Assembly (NCBI RefSeq): GCF_000183665.1
Contig: NC_014774.1
Span: 806,001-870,000 of the forward strand
Reading direction: 5' to 3'
DNA length: 64,000 nt
Source of the DNA: Candidatus Liberibacter solanacearum CLso-ZC1
Lineage (GTDB): Bacteria; Pseudomonadota; Alphaproteobacteria; Rhizobiales; Rhizobiaceae
Shown here: piece after piece, positions 28,462 through 37,483 of the stretch
How the letters are laid out: each line of letters starts with the position of its first letter
Position numbering within the stretch: the stretch's first letter is position 1
Translations under genes and position numbers: made by a program
The notes under the pieces: model-generated
What the model saw: the letters and a program-made list of their open reading frames with translations, nothing else
What the model was told of the DNA's origin: nothing
The model's database searches: none

Positions 28462-30360
28462 CTATTTATTTTGATCAAAATATTTTGTGATAAGCGACTC
28501 ATTGACATAGACCGGATACTGCTGTCTCAAATAGGCAATGGATGAATCTAACATATCCTTCCCTATCATTTTTTCCAAAGAAAGGATAAATTTCTTTTTA
28601 TCATCCATAGGATTAATCTTAGAACGGACTACTTTGAACACAACTTGTTCTGCCCCATTCTTGATAGGAAAGCTTTTTACCATCCCCACAGGACCAGAAA
28701 ATACCCTTGAAATACCATCATTTTCTAAAATTCCCTCTTCTGATTCTTTTGTCATACGAGTAATATTACTCTTGACTGAAATGAATTTTCTAAGAGAAGA
28801 TGCCATATCCGCAAAAGATTTTCCTTTATTACACGCCAAAACCAAATTCTGCGCTTTATTCAACACGGCTTCTGTTTGTTGAATGCTCTTCCAATCTTTT
28901 TTCACTTCCGTCAAAACTTCTTCCAATTTTCTATCACGAGCAGGAATAACTTCTTTTACTTTAAAGATTACATAGCTTCCATCAGGCAATTGTATGGTAT
29001 TATCTGTGACGAGAGCATCTTCCTGATTAAAGATACGAGACAACAAATGATCTTTATAAGGTATTTTTTGTACTGGACGATTCTTCATGTCCATTCCTAA
29101 ATAATTAAGCGGAGGAAGATCTCCAAAAGAAAATTTCTCTTTTGTTGCAATATCTTTCATTGTCTTTCCTGAAGAAAGAAGATCCTGTGCTTTTTTATAC
29201 TCTTCCAAAACTACCTGACTTGCTTTTGCAAGCCGAACTTTATGTTCAATACTCTTTTTGATTTGTTCAAAAGGAGTTGTAAAGCTAGGTTTAATACGAC
29301 TGACATGAGCAATCACATATCCAAAAGATCCATGGATCAAAGAGGTATAATCCCCTTCTTTTGCAAGAGCAAAAATTGGATCTGCTAAAGAAGGATCAGG
29401 AATATATTCTTTAGAAAAACTTCCCAACGAAATATCAGAAAGAGATTTGCCTTTTTCTTTAGCCAATTGTATAAATTTTTTCCCTTTCTTCAAAGATTTA
29501 AGAGCTTCCTCTGCCTCTTTTTGATTTGGGAAAACTAATTGTTCTACTGTTCGAATTTCTGGGGAAAAATATTGATTTTTATTTTTTTCATATTCTGAAC
29601 GCAACTCACTTTCTGTAACAACCACATTCTTTTCTTTTTCATTTACATCTAACGCAATATAAGAAAAGCTCTTGTATTCTGGCGCTCTATAATTCCCTTT
29701 AAACTTTGCAAACCACTCTGCAAGAACCACAGGAGCAGGATCTACGACAGCAGGAACATCATGAGCATTAAGAACAACATACTCAATGGTTCGATTTTCA
29801 GAATAATGCCGCATCATTTGCTCTGCTAAAAAACGGGAGGACTTGTCCCCTCCTATAAACATCTCAGCAATATCAGAGCGTGAAATCATTTTTTTATAAG
29901 TTTCAACATACTCTTTTTCGGATACACCTTCCTGAGCTAATTTGGATAAAAATACCTCATGGCTGAATTTTCCATCTTTTCCATAAAAAATTGGTTGAGA
30001 TCCGATAAACTCAAAAACACGACTATCAGGTGCTTCCAAACCCGTATCTTCAATAAACTGATCAATAGCAGCTCCAGCGACAAGATGCTCCGTAATTTTT
30101 TTATCTAATTCAGCAGAACGTGCTCTTTCTGGAGGTACAGCAAATCCAATTTGTCTCGATAAAGCATCTAATTCTTGTGTCCAAATCTGAATAAAAGCGG
30201 AAAGAGGAATTTTTTGATTGCCTACAGAAACCACTGTTGATTTTCCTGAAAAGGAAAAAAAAGCATCTGACACTCCCCAGACAATAAAAGGAACGAACAA
30301 GACGACGAGAAAAATCTTTGCAACCCACGTACGGGAAGCCTTGCGTATTATCTCCAACAT
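28462..30360 (-). CDS. ppiD: peptidyl-prolyl isomerase / periplasmic chaperone PpiD
   Basis: 632 residues, the usual length of PpiD. A single N-terminal membrane segment (AKIFLVVLFVPFIVWGVSD) anchors it in the inner membrane, with the rest in the periplasm. A SurA-N-like chaperone region follows (STVVSVGNQKIPLSAFIQIW). The parvulin part lies near residues 255-360 with ISLGSFSKEYIPDPSLADPI and HGSFGYVIAHVSRI, though parvulin catalytic residues appear degraded as in many PpiD proteins. It assists folding of outer-membrane proteins leaving the Sec translocon. A strong dyad (30395-30426) sits 35 bases before the start. Confidence 0.9.
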   Translation of the reverse strand: MLEIIRKASRTWVAKIFLVVLFVPFIVWGVSDAFFSFSGKSTVVSVGNQKIPLSAFIQIWTQELDALSRQIGFAVPPERARSAELDKKITEHLVAGAAIDQFIEDTGLEAPDSRVFEFIGSQPIFYGKDGKFSHEVFLSKLAQEGVSEKEYVETYKKMISRSDIAEMFIGGDKSSRFLAEQMMRHYSENRTIEYVVLNAHDVPAVVDPAPVVLAEWFAKFKGNYRAPEYKSFSYIALDVNEKEKNVVVTESELRSEYEKNKNQYFSPEIRTVEQLVFPNQKEAEEALKSLKKGKKFIQLAKEKGKSLSDISLGSFSKEYIPDPSLADPIFALAKEGDYTSLIHGSFGYVIAHVSRIKPSFTTPFEQIKKSIEHKVRLAKASQVVLEEYKKAQDLLSSGKTMKDIATKEKFSFGDLPPLNYLGMDMKNRPVQKIPYKDHLLSRIFNQEDALVTDNTIQLPDGSYVIFKVKEVIPARDRKLEEVLTEVKKDWKSIQQTEAVLNKAQNLVLACNKGKSFADMASSLRKFISVKSNITRMTKESEEGILENDGISRVFSGPVGMVKSFPIKNGAEQVVFKVVRSKINPMDDKKKFILSLEKMIGKDMLDSSIAYLRQQYPVYVNESLITKYFDQNK

Positions 30361-30394
30361 GATAATTTATTATCCCCAAAATCATTGAAACATT

Positions 30395-30426
30395 TTAACT
30401 ACAGCTCTATGTTGAGATGTAGTTAA
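30395..30426. promoter_or_regulatory. 9-bp perfect dyad in the ppiD leader
   Basis: TTAACTACA (30395-30403) and TGTAGTTAA (30418-30426) form a perfect stem with an inner CTC/GAG pairing. It lies just upstream of ppiD and has no T-run on either side, so a leader hairpin or protein-binding site is more likely than a terminator. Confidence 0.4.
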
Positions 30427-31647
30427 CAGATATTTGGTAAATATACAATTTATTTCGGGTTTACGACTATATCTTTTGGCAAGCGATCAACAGAATATAA
30501 AGAAGAGCAATAATGCCCAGCACATTGAGTGGGTCATCATCATTGTGTCATAGGAAATTATGATGATTATCATATCCTAGTTTTTTTTAATATGTAACAT
30601 AATAGGAATTGATATTTTTTCATAATACTACAGTTTCACCTACGATGATTTTCTTCTAATGCTACAATCAAATTTATATCACCGACATTGTCTTGCCAGA
30701 ACAACTGTTACGCTCACTTAAACTATATAGTGAGTTGACGATAAAGTGACGATTGAATAAAAGACCTTAAAATCATAGGGAAATTACATTCTGTATAGAG
30801 TTTATACAGAATATTGAACGTATCTTGATTCTAGGAATGATAAAAAAAAATCCTTAAAACCTTTCCGACTAAGACACCAAAAAGAAAGACATTTACAATA
30901 ACATAAAGTTTTATAACGTTTTCATAAGTGAAGGGAAGAAGAATTATACTACAGATATTTTTAAAATATATCTTGTATTCTTCATGCCAGCAATATATTT
31001 TTTTCAAAATTTTACCCAATACATTTAATCCATTTTAGAATAGTTCTGTAAAAAGACAAGAAAACTCTTGAACTTATAAAATACATAGAAGGAAAAAACC
31101 ACCTTCAAATGAAGTAATTTATTTGAAGTGCAATTATACTAAAACAAATTAATATTACATTAAATGATAAATTCATAAAACCAAGTAATATAATAACAAT
31201 TATTACTTTAAAATATATTAAATTTAATTAATAATAATAATAATAGACAGTATAACCATTATGAATGGATACACTCAGGCATTATAACGATATTTCTATA
31301 CTTTCATAGACTGTATTTTTTGAAGAAAAATATACTATCTCACTTTGAGACATACTAATTCTTTTTAAGAAAATCAATACTTAAAATGGATTATATGGTA
31401 AATAAAATTTAATATGCTCAAGAATATTATTCTTAAAGGCGAAATTAAAGAGGTCAAGGCAAAGCCAGAATTTCAATGCTGATAGTAAGGCTATAAAAAG
31501 ACATATAATATGATGAAAATATTTTTTTAAACCCTTTTTTTAGATAAAAAATATACTAAGAAAGAGAGTTGATACTCATTCTTTTATTTTATATTATTAT
31601 AGCGTTTTTTATTGTTATGCTTTTGTTAAATTTTAAGATATACGTCT
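30427..31647. other. 1.2-kb gap between ppiD and rsmE
   Basis: Divergent flanks, so both promoters are expected. Two dyads are visible (30713-30734 and 30788-30812) and a doubtful 62-codon leftward frame (30831-31019) with one hydrophobic segment but only a TTG start and no ribosome site. From 31100 the DNA is nearly pure A/T. A decayed gene is likely, but none can be named. Confidence 0.5.
30788..30812. repeat. 10-bp perfect inverted repeat with 5-base loop
   Basis: ATTCTGTATA (30788-30797), GAGTT loop, TATACAGAAT (30803-30812). The next sequence has no T-run. The compact symmetric form fits a regulator-binding site as well as an RNA hairpin. Confidence 0.5.
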
Positions 31648-32412
31648 ATGAAAATGCATCCTCCTCTGAAGCGATTATTTGTCAATTTTTCTTTACAGCC
31701 TAAAGCTCAAGGCAAAGCAAGCGACGCTCAATACCACTATCTTGCCCATGTATTACGTATGAAAGAAAAAGAAAAAGTTCTCATTTTTAATGGTGAAGAT
31801 GGAGAGTGGATCAGTACTATTTCCTACATAAAAAAAAGCATTTCTTTTAATGTCGAACATCAAACCAGGACTCAAACAAAACCATCTGATTTGCACTATA
31901 TTTTTTCTCCGATTAAAACAAATCGTCTTGATTATATGATTCAAAAATCAGTTGAAATGGGAGTTTCTGCCATTCGCCCTGTCATCACACGTTACACACA
32001 AAACACACATTGTAATGTGAATCGTATGCGAACTTACGCAATCAGCGCCGCAGAACAATGCAATATTATTTCTCTTCCCTCTATACATCCCCCTATTACA
32101 TTGGACACTCTGTTGGAAGATTGGGATCAAAATCGTCATATTGTTTTTGCTGACGAAACATGTATTCATGAAAATTCAAAAATTCAAGCGATTGCACATA
32201 TCGTCCATATGGCAGTTCTTATTGGTCCAGAAGGAGGATTCCACCCAAAAGAAAAAGAAAAATTGCATTCACTCCCTTTTGTTACTCCTATTTCGCTAGG
32301 TCCAAGAATTTTACGTGCCGATACCGCAGCAGTAGCAGCCATAGCCTTAGTTCAATCTACTTGTGGGGATTGGTATAAAAGGCAACCGTCATTATGTTCT
32401 AAACAATCATAA
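31648..32412 (+). CDS. rsmE: 16S rRNA m3U1498 methyltransferase RsmE
   Basis: 254 residues. RsmE methylates U1498 of 16S rRNA with SAM in the assembled small subunit. The N-terminal PUA-like part has HYLAHVLRMKEKEKVLIFNG. The SPOUT knot has KTNRLDYMIQKSVEMGVSAI, LIGPEGGFHPKEKE and SLGPRILRADTAAVAAI, which are the family signature motifs. It is followed 51 bases later by gshA on the same strand, an arrangement kept in Rhizobiales. Confidence 0.95.
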   Translation: MKMHPPLKRLFVNFSLQPKAQGKASDAQYHYLAHVLRMKEKEKVLIFNGEDGEWISTISYIKKSISFNVEHQTRTQTKPSDLHYIFSPIKTNRLDYMIQKSVEMGVSAIRPVITRYTQNTHCNVNRMRTYAISAAEQCNIISLPSIHPPITLDTLLEDWDQNRHIVFADETCIHENSKIQAIAHIVHMAVLIGPEGGFHPKEKEKLHSLPFVTPISLGPRILRADTAAVAAIALVQSTCGDWYKRQPSLCSKQS

Positions 32413-32463
32413 TTTGTGCATATGCGCCTATCAATTCAATATTTGCCCGTCTAAGGAATAAAC

Positions 32464-33837
32464 ATGATACGCACTTTATCAAGCAATACTATTATAACTT
32501 CTACCGATGATTTGGTAGAATACATGGCATCTGGTGTGAAATCACAACAAGATTTTAAAATTGGCACAGAACACGAACATTTCGTTTTTTCACGCTCAGA
32601 TCATCGCCCTATTCCTTATAGGGGGGAAAAAGGCATTTTGAATCTTTTACATAAGATACAAAAAACGCTTGGTTGGAAAGCTATTATAGATAAAGGCAAC
32701 CTCATAGGACTCATAAATCCCGCCAATAAAGCTGGAATATCTCTAGAACCAGGAGGTCAATTAGAGGTTTCTAGCGACACTCTGCAAAATGTTCATCAAA
32801 TAAAAGAAGAAATTTTCTATTATATCAAGGTTCTTAAAGAGGCAACAAAAGATCTTGATCTTGGTGTATTAGGCATTGGCTTTAATCCTAAATGGACATT
32901 AGATGAAATACCAATCATGCCTAAATCACGCTATAAGATCATGAAGGAATATATGCCTCAAGTAGGAACCCAGGGTTTAGAGATGATGTTTAGAACTTGT
33001 ACTACACAAGTAAGCCTTGACTTTTGTAGTGAGCAGGACATGGCGACTAAATTGCGGGTTTCTTTAAAATTACAACCACTTGCTACAGCATTGTTTGCTT
33101 CTTCTCCGTTTACAGAAGGACGCCCTAATGGATTTCAATCATGGCGTAGTGAAATATGGCGTCATACTGATAACAATCGTACAGGAATTTTACCTTTTGC
33201 TTTTGAGAATAATTATGGTTTTGAAGATTATGCACAATGGGCACTTGATATTCCAATGTATTATGTTCTTCGTGATAATGAATATCATGCATGTACAGAT
33301 ATAAATTTTCGTCAATTTATGAATGGAGCGCTCAAAGGAAGAGTTGAACAATGGCATCCCACAATAGGAGATTGGGAAAATCACTTATCCACCCTATTCC
33401 CAGATGTACGCTTGAGAAATTGTCTCGAAATGCGTGGAGCAGATGCTAGTACATCGGAAAAAATTCTCGCTATTACCGCTTTTTGGACAGGGCTACTTTA
33501 TGACTCATCGGCATTGCAAAATGCAGATGATTTAACGTCTACATGGTCTTTTCATGATGTCAACGATTTGCGCAATATTGTCCCTTCTGAAGGACTAAAC
33601 GCTAAAATTGACGGTCAATCTTTAAAAAGCATTGCCGCTCAAGTTCTTTCTTTTTCACAGAATGGATTGAAGAACCGTGCTAAAGTGAATTTTCAACGAG
33701 AGGATGAAACGATTTTTCTAAAACCGTTAGAAAAAATAATCCATAGCGATCAAAGTTTTTCTGATGAAATACTCACCGCTTATCATGGTAGATGGAATAA
33801 TTCGGTAGAACCATATTTTGAAGAATATGCTTATTAA
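32464..33837 (+). CDS. gshA: glutamate-cysteine ligase, plant/alphaproteobacterial type
   Basis: 457 residues. It joins glutamate and cysteine with ATP, the first step of glutathione synthesis. The class-2 (plant-like) signature is clear: FKIGTEHEHFVF, GNLIGLINPANKAGISLEPGG split across the active site, MPKSRYKIMKEYMPQVG, MMFRTCTTQVSLDF, and the C-terminal CLEMRGADAS. AAGGA sits seven bases before the ATG. It follows rsmE closely and likely shares its promoter. Confidence 0.95.
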   Translation: MIRTLSSNTIITSTDDLVEYMASGVKSQQDFKIGTEHEHFVFSRSDHRPIPYRGEKGILNLLHKIQKTLGWKAIIDKGNLIGLINPANKAGISLEPGGQLEVSSDTLQNVHQIKEEIFYYIKVLKEATKDLDLGVLGIGFNPKWTLDEIPIMPKSRYKIMKEYMPQVGTQGLEMMFRTCTTQVSLDFCSEQDMATKLRVSLKLQPLATALFASSPFTEGRPNGFQSWRSEIWRHTDNNRTGILPFAFENNYGFEDYAQWALDIPMYYVLRDNEYHACTDINFRQFMNGALKGRVEQWHPTIGDWENHLSTLFPDVRLRNCLEMRGADASTSEKILAITAFWTGLLYDSSALQNADDLTSTWSFHDVNDLRNIVPSEGLNAKIDGQSLKSIAAQVLSFSQNGLKNRAKVNFQREDETIFLKPLEKIIHSDQSFSDEILTAYHGRWNNSVEPYFEEYAY

Positions 33838-33939
33838 AGATTGATTTTTAATGTTTTGAGAGAATCTCTGAAAAAGAAACGGTGTCATAAAAAAATAAAA
33901 CAGAGATTTTCTGTTTGAAAGGGATGAATAAAAAAAATT

Positions 33940-34458
33940 TTAATCCACCTTTCTACAGCGAATGACACCTTTAAGATTTTCGACGATATTGTTCTCTATC
34001 GGGTAAAACATAACACGTTGGGGATTAACAGGAACAGGAAATAGAAGAGATTTAAATGGAACTTTTTGAAAACCTATTTTAGTATAATAATCAGCATCAC
34101 CAACGAGCACAACGACTTCTGATCCTTTTGTTCTAGCCCCTTTAATAGCCATCTGTATTAATTTTTTTCCAATTCCTTTGTTTCTGTATAATGGATGTAC
34201 AACTATAGGTCCAAGCATATATCCTTTTATTTTTTCTATAGAAATCGGCATCATACGCACGGATCCTACAATTTTTTCTCCATCGGCGCACAGAAAAGAC
34301 AAAGAAAGATCATGCGTTCCCTGTTCACGCAACAACATAGCTGCACGAACAAAACGACCAGGACCAAATGCTTCTGCATGCATGGCACAAATAGTAGAAT
34401 CGTGATCAGCAGTTTCTGGAAAAAAAATCAAGTTTGTTATCAACGCATACAATCTCAC
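33940..34458 (-). CDS. GNAT-family N-acetyltransferase (YhbS-like)
   Basis: 172 residues with a GTG start at 34458 and no clear ribosome site, so the start is uncertain. The acetyl-CoA loop is complete: LGPIVVHPLYRNKGIGKKLI. A GxxYYTKIGFQKV segment follows, as in YhbS-type GNATs that act on small molecules or ribosome-related proteins. The N-terminal half has ICAMHAEAFGPGRFVR. It is convergent with gshA. Substrate unknown. Confidence 0.8.
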   Translation of the reverse strand: MRLYALITNLIFFPETADHDSTICAMHAEAFGPGRFVRAAMLLREQGTHDLSLSFLCADGEKIVGSVRMMPISIEKIKGYMLGPIVVHPLYRNKGIGKKLIQMAIKGARTKGSEVVVLVGDADYYTKIGFQKVPFKSLLFPVPVNPQRVMFYPIENNIVENLKGVIRCRKVD

Positions 34459-35018
34459 AAAAAATGATATGATAAAAAATTGCTTTTTGTTTTATATTAA
34501 ACCCTTTGAAATTAAAATATTGACAATATTATCGTCCTGAAGATAGCACTAACGATGCTAAAGAAAATATATTGTCTCATTCAACGCATTGCGTTATACA
34601 AAGTTGCAAAGAAACTGTCTATAACTAAAAAATATTTACTAGAAATATCTAAAACAATACTTATGACGATCTAGAACCGAGATACTCTCACTGCTCCTTA
34701 TTATCACAAATATTTCTAGAGAAATCTTCATGGCGTCATAAAACTATCCGCTACACTTTCAACTGAAGCAAGAGCTACAACTCATGATCTCGTGGTAGAA
34801 TACGGTTAGGAAGACTGTATCGCAAGCAGAAATACATACCAAAAGAGGCAAACAGAGTGCGACTGAGCATTAAATCTTCTAAACTTGTTGCGTCTCCTCT
34901 TTTACCGCGCACAATCTCCTGAGCACCATAAAAAAGTGAGGAGGAAGATAAAATAACAGCATTATTCCTTACTTATAACAGTATAACAAATACTTCTCAT
35001 ATTTTTTTGAAATAGTTG
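34459..35018. other. gap with a possible gene remnant
   Basis: 560 bases. On the minus strand 34775-34972 is open for 65 codons and reads like a real protein (GAQEIVRGKRGDATSLEDLM, LSRTLFASFGMYFCLRYSLP), but has no ATG at its head and a stop right before it. It is probably the 3' end of a decayed gene of unknown family. The remainder shows nothing. Confidence 0.35.
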
Positions 35019-35636
35019 TTATGGATAAAGCATGAATTTTTTCCATTCTCCTGTAATCGTTTCACGAGAAAATACAATACGTTCATGAAGACGATAAGGA
35101 CGCTCTTCCCAAAATTCCACATATAAAGGACGAATCAAAAAACCAGACCACCAAATAGGACGCGGTATTTCTTGTGAATCATCATAAAGTGCGGAATACT
35201 TCTGTACGGACTTTTTTAATATATCAATAGATTCCATCTTCTGTGATTGTTTTGAAGCCCAAGCTCCTATTTGACTGCCCCGAGGACGCGAAGCATAGTA
35301 ATCATCTGACTTAGATGGACAATAATTTTCTACTAGACCCCGTACACGTAATTGTCGACATAAAGACTTCCAATGAAAACACAAAGACGCTTGGGGATTT
35401 TCTTTTATTTCTTGCCCTTTAAAACTTTGCGTATTCGTGAAAAATACAAAACCATTCTTATTGAAATATTTAATAAGAACAACACGTGCATTCGGAAAAC
35501 CCTTACGATCAGCAGTAGCTAATACCGCAGCATGGGGATCATTGGATTCGCTCGATTCTGCTTTTTTCATCCATTGAGATAAAAGCGTAAAAAAAATCTT
35601 CGTCGTTGATAGAGTGATACTGTTGCATAAAACCAT
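35019..35636 (-). CDS. pdxH: pyridoxamine/pyridoxine 5'-phosphate oxidase
   Basis: 205 residues, a little shorter than the usual 210-220. PdxH uses FMN and oxygen to make pyridoxal phosphate. Visible are ESNDPHAAVLATADRKGFPN, ARVVLIKYFNKNGFVFFTN, SFKGQEIKENPQASLCFHWK, QLRVRGLVE with the substrate Arg, ASRPRGSQIGAWAS and the end RLHERIVF with the PLP-phosphate contacts. It is divergent from fabI across 236 bases that hold the GC-rich hairpin. Confidence 0.93.
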   Translation of the reverse strand: MVLCNSITLSTTKIFFTLLSQWMKKAESSESNDPHAAVLATADRKGFPNARVVLIKYFNKNGFVFFTNTQSFKGQEIKENPQASLCFHWKSLCRQLRVRGLVENYCPSKSDDYYASRPRGSQIGAWASKQSQKMESIDILKKSVQKYSALYDDSQEIPRPIWWSGFLIRPLYVEFWEERPYRLHERIVFSRETITGEWKKFMLYP

Positions 35637-35757
35637 AAATTTCCATTTTTTTAGATTAGATGAATATACTAAAAAAATCTATATAGATATTTTATCTCAG
35701 TAAGAGAAAATTACTATATATAGTAAACTTGAATATACATACAATGTGTGTAATACA

Positions 35758-35805
35758 TGTTGGGGGGTGGTTTTATGCTACATAGGTTTCTATCCACCCC
35801 CAACA
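35758..35805. promoter_or_regulatory. GC-rich inverted repeat upstream of fabI
   Basis: TGTTGGGGGGTGG (35758-35770) pairs with CCACCCCCAACA (35794-35805) with one bulged G. It is the most GC-rich structure of the region and stands 68 bases before fabI. There is no T-run on either side. A leader hairpin or protein site for fabI or pdxH is plausible. Confidence 0.5.
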
Positions 35806-35872
35806 AATAAAAACATGATAGTACATACCCTGTTAATAAAATAAATATCAGAAATTTTTTAGGAGTTTTTAA

Positions 35873-36685
35873 ATGCTTGCAGTGGATTCCCTCATGCAAA
35901 ATAAACGAGGAATTGTTTTTGGTGTTGCCAATAATCGTTCTCTAGCGTGGTCAATTGCTCAGGCATGCCATGATGCAGGTGCAGAAGTAGCCTTAACATG
36001 GCAAGGTGATTCTGTTAAGAAACGCATTGAAAGCTTGGTAGATGGCAAAAATTTTTACATGGCAGGAAATTGTAATGTTTCCGAACCTGAAACAATTAAT
36101 GAAGTATTTAGTAATATAAAAAATAAATGGGGGAATATAGATTTTATTGTTCACGCTGTTGCTTTTTCAGATAAAAGCGAACTCACAGGACCGTATATTA
36201 ATACAAGTCGCGAAAACTTTCTAAAAACAATGGATATTTCGGTATACTCCTTTACCGCTTTAGCAGCCCACGCAAAACAGTTGATGAACAAAGGCGGAAG
36301 CATGTTGACGCTTACTTATCTTGGTGCCGAAAGAGTGATGCCACATTATAACGTGATGGGCCTTGCTAAATCAGCTCTGCAAACTTCTGTTCGATATCTT
36401 GCCATGGATTTAGGAAAAGATGATATTCGAGTCAACGCAATATCTGCTGGTCCCGCTAAAACTCTTGCTTCCTCTGCTATTGGAGATTTTAGATATATAT
36501 TAAAATGGAATCAATATAATTCCCCTCTTCGTCGCAATATTACGCATGATGAAGTAGGTAAAGCAGCTCTTTACATGCTTTCTGATCTTTCTAGTGGTGT
36601 GACGGGTGAATGTCATTACGTAGATGCTGGATATCACGTTGTTGGAATGAAAGCAGAAGACGCTCCTGATATCTCCGTCGTATAA
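35873..36685 (+). CDS. fabI: enoyl-ACP reductase FabI
   Basis: 270 residues. FabI reduces the enoyl-ACP double bond with NAD(P)H in the last step of each fatty-acid elongation cycle. The cofactor part has GIVFGVANNRSLAWSIAQAC and the catalytic part ERVMPHYNVMGLAKSALQ with the Tyr-x6-Lys pair. The C-terminus SSGVTGECHYVDAGYHVVGM matches the family. AGGAG lies nine bases before the ATG. A degenerate copy of its 3' third and terminator follows directly (36815-37322). Confidence 0.93.
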   Translation: MLAVDSLMQNKRGIVFGVANNRSLAWSIAQACHDAGAEVALTWQGDSVKKRIESLVDGKNFYMAGNCNVSEPETINEVFSNIKNKWGNIDFIVHAVAFSDKSELTGPYINTSRENFLKTMDISVYSFTALAAHAKQLMNKGGSMLTLTYLGAERVMPHYNVMGLAKSALQTSVRYLAMDLGKDDIRVNAISAGPAKTLASSAIGDFRYILKWNQYNSPLRRNITHDEVGKAALYMLSDLSSGVTGECHYVDAGYHVVGMKAEDAPDISVV

Positions 36686-36691
36686 ATATTT

Positions 36692-36719
36692 TTGTCCTAT
36701 AGAATTTTCTACAGGACAA
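36692..36719 (+). terminator. hairpin after fabI
   Basis: TTGTCCTATAG (36692-36702) pairs with CTACAGGACAA (36709-36719) with one mismatch, just after the fabI stop. A later run of T (near 36733) is too far to be sure of termination. The duplicated copy has a perfect stem. Confidence 0.55.
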
Positions 36720-36814
36720 TATATCGATAGACCTTTTTTTATAAATGAACCCGATGTATTGATCAATTGGAGACTTAAAAAAAAAATGATTTTAACTATT
36801 TCACTTCTCTCTTC

Positions 36815-37191
36815 AAAAGCAATGATGATATGCAATTCAACACAATATCTGCCGGCTATGCTAAAACCCTTGCTTCCTTTGCAAGAGTTATTATTTTCTT
36901 TGCAACAATTCTTTCTTCCTTTGCAACAATTCTTTCTTCCTTTGCAACAATTCTTTCTTCCTTTGCAACAATTCTTTCTTCCTATACTATTGAAAATTTT
37001 AGCGATACTCTAAATAGGAATCAATATCATTCCTTCTTTGCCGCAATATTCTCATGATGAAGGAAGGAAAGCAGCTCTTTACATGCTTTCTGATCTTTCT
37101 AGCGGTGTGACGGGTGAATATCATGACGTAGTTTGGATATCAGGTTGTTGGAATAAAAGGAGAAGATATTCTTGCGATCTCCGCCGTGTAA
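36815..37191 (+). pseudogene. degenerate duplicate of the fabI 3' end
   Basis: The sequence TGATATGCAATTCAACACAA and following text aligns with the fabI segment that encodes DDIRVNAISAGPAKTLASS. The middle is replaced by four 21-bp repeats, then homology resumes (NFSDT, then a stretch like KAALYMLSDLSSGVTGE) and ends in a stop at 37189-37191. Frame breaks prevent one protein. The 3' flank (37192-37322) also copies the fabI 3' flank (36686-36815). It arose by tandem duplication of about 400 bases. Confidence 0.85.
36899..36982 (+). repeat. 21-bp minisatellite, four perfect units
   Basis: The unit TTTGCAACAATTCTTTCTTC plus a final C is repeated four times without error. A degenerate unit precedes it. 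Since 21 is a multiple of three the frame is kept, and the repeat encodes FATILSS in one frame. It lies within the fabI duplicate at the point where fabI has CTTGCTTCC. Confidence 0.95.
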
Positions 37192-37197
37192 AGATTT

Positions 37198-37225
37198 TTG
37201 TCCTATAGAATTCCCTATAGGACAA
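37198..37225 (+). terminator. duplicated fabI hairpin with perfect stem
   Basis: TTGTCCTATAG and CTATAGGACAA form a perfect 11-bp stem around AATTCC. Compared with the fabI copy the mismatch is repaired, and the loop differs by two bases. Confidence 0.6.
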
Positions 37226-37483
37226 TATATCAATAGACCTTTTTTTATAAATGAACTCGATGTACTTGATCTAGTAAAGACTTAAAAACAAAAATTATTT
37301 TAACTATTTTATCCCTCTCTTTAACAGAACACATGATTTTTAATCAAAGCATATTCATGGTATAGGGGTAAGTTGAATGGTTTCTCTAAAATGATCAAAC
37401 GAAAGTACGTAATGCGGGATTTTTTATTTATTTTAAAAAATGCAATAATACAACTTAATAGAATTATTTTTTTAACACCTTAC

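Noticed and set aside
36759..37013. 84-codon frame with LPLQQFF repeats
   Set aside because: Only another reading of the 21-bp minisatellite in the fabI duplicate; no ribosome site.
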